Positions 63,249 through 64,000 of a stretch of DNA of 64,000 nucleotides are shown in pieces. The notes under the pieces are model-generated. The model saw nothing but the letters and a program-made list of their open reading frames with translations. It ran no database searches and was not told the origin of the DNA. Source of the stretch: Eggerthellaceae bacterium UBA5808 (GTDB lineage: Bacteria; Actinomycetota; Coriobacteriia; Coriobacteriales; Eggerthellaceae); NCBI GenBank assembly GCA_002417975.1, contig DIDE01000086.1:1-64000 (forward strand), read 5' to 3'. Position 1 is the stretch's first letter. Every line of letters starts with the position of its first letter. The position numbers were made by a program, and so were the translations under genes.

Positions 63249-64000
63249 ATGGCGCATAGTGGAGAGTACGGGCGACGGATACTCGAGATCGCGAAGATCT
63301 TTTGGAGTGAAACCGACGAAGACCACGGTATTACGATGGCAGATATCATTTCGCGTCTTGCTGAACAAGGAGTATCAGCTGAAAGAAAATCAGTGTATCG
63401 TGCTATCGAAGTGCTTGAAGAATTCGGTATGGATATCGAAACGGTGCGTAATCCCTATCCTGAATATGCGCTGGTGAGCAGGCCATTTGAGTTCCCCGAA
63501 TTATTACTGCTCGTTGATGCGGTGCAGAGCTCACGGTTTTTAACGGAGCGAAAAAGTTCGACGCTCGTCAATCACATCAAGCGACTTACGTCGCGCTATC
63601 AAGCGCAGCTCCTTAGCACACGTATTCATGTTGAGCGGCGTATCAAAATGCAAAATGAAAGTATTTACTATAATGTCGATGCGATTCAGCGCGCGTTGCG
63701 TGAACGCCATAAGATTACCTTCTGCTATTTTGAATTCGATACGCATAAGCAGAAACAATTGCGACATGATGGGCGTCGCTACAGCGAAACTCCCGTAAGC
63801 CTTGTCTATGCTGATGAGTATTATTACCTCATTTCATACAATGATAAGCATCAAAGTTTTGTTCGCTATCGAGTCGATCGTATGCTGTCGATCGAAGTTT
63901 CGGATGAGCCCGCTACGCATAATCAAAAGATTGCATCATTTGATGTACAGTCATTTGGCGTTCAGTCGTTTGGCATGTTTGATGGATCGCCGGTAAAAGT
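63249..64000 (+). CDS. WYL-domain transcriptional regulator (partial)
   Basis: At least 250 residues; the frame is open to the window edge, so the C-terminus is missing. Residues 8-75 form a helix-turn-helix of the HTH_11/DeoR kind (G-I-T-M-A-D-I-I-S-R-L, S-V-Y-R-A-I-E-V-L-E). The second half is a WYL domain (I-T-F-C-Y-F-E-F, then S-L-V-Y-A-D-E-Y-Y-Y-L-I-S-Y, and F-R/V-R-Y-R-V-D-R), in which the usual W-Y-L is seen as Y-Y-L. Such proteins bind DNA and sense nucleic-acid or small-molecule ligands. AAGGGG stands before the ATG. A small hairpin (63156-63162 with 63174-63180) lies upstream. Its targets are not visible. Confidence 0.88.
   Translation, partial: MAHSGEYGRRILEIAKIFWSETDEDHGITMADIISRLAEQGVSAERKSVYRAIEVLEEFGMDIETVRNPYPEYALVSRPFEFPELLLLVDAVQSSRFLTERKSSTLVNHIKRLTSRYQAQLLSTRIHVERRIKMQNESIYYNVDAIQRALRERHKITFCYFEFDTHKQKQLRHDGRRYSETPVSLVYADEYYYLISYNDKHQSFVRYRVDRMLSIEVSDEPATHNQKIASFDVQSFGVQSFGMFDGSPVK

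Overview
The window looks like a chromosomal segment of an anaerobic, Gram-positive bacterium, most plausibly an actinobacterium of the class Coriobacteriia. The reasons are four very long Sec-exported surface proteins, a ferredoxin-linked 2-oxoacid oxidoreductase next to a PaaK-type ligase, VanW, YfhO and WYL families, and no outer-membrane genes. The placement is inference from gene content; no rRNA or tRNA gene is visible to confirm it, and I see no insertion sequence, prophage or CRISPR array.

Layout. 1-4433: a YfhO-type membrane protein on the minus strand between two gene-poor stretches. 4434-9461: a plus-strand run of four envelope or unknown genes (hypothetical, membrane/TPR-like, VanW-like, PRC-barrel) ending in a clear terminator. 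9723-21803: a 4026-residue adhesin built from DUF11-like repeats. 21930-34129: a compact cluster with a carrier protein, FabG and FabF on plus; a second carrier protein, a PqqD/M50 protein, two BtrH-like proteins and an acyl ligase on minus; a 55-residue Gly/Ser-tailed peptide and a hotdog thioesterase on plus; and an ABC exporter on minus. 34426-37765: a TSUP permease, a dicarboxylate/amino-acid symporter and a LysR regulator. 38195-43609: a PaaK-like ligase, a LysR effector domain without its HTH, and a 2-oxoacid:ferredoxin oxidoreductase with fused gamma-delta subunit. 43853-54728: two tandem copies of a surface protein plus small membrane partner unit, the first partner frameshifted. 54882-55859: a voltage-gated K+ channel with a zinc-ribbon tail. 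56255-61882: an adhesin with a collagen-binding-like head and SpaA-like repeats. 62099 to the end: a YdcF-like membrane protein and a WYL regulator cut by the window edge.

The most interesting locus is 21930-34129. The genes fit a system in which a fatty or other acyl chain is made or loaded on carrier proteins (FabF, FabG, acyl ligase, two ACPs) and moved by BtrH-type acyltransferases onto an acceptor. A short ribosomal peptide with an acidic leader-like half and a Gly/Ser/Asn tail, a PqqD-like (RiPP-recognition) domain fused to a site-2-protease-like membrane protein, and an ABC exporter suggest that the acceptor is the peptide itself, that is, an acylated RiPP. This assignment is inference; each family call rests on motifs visible in the sequence.
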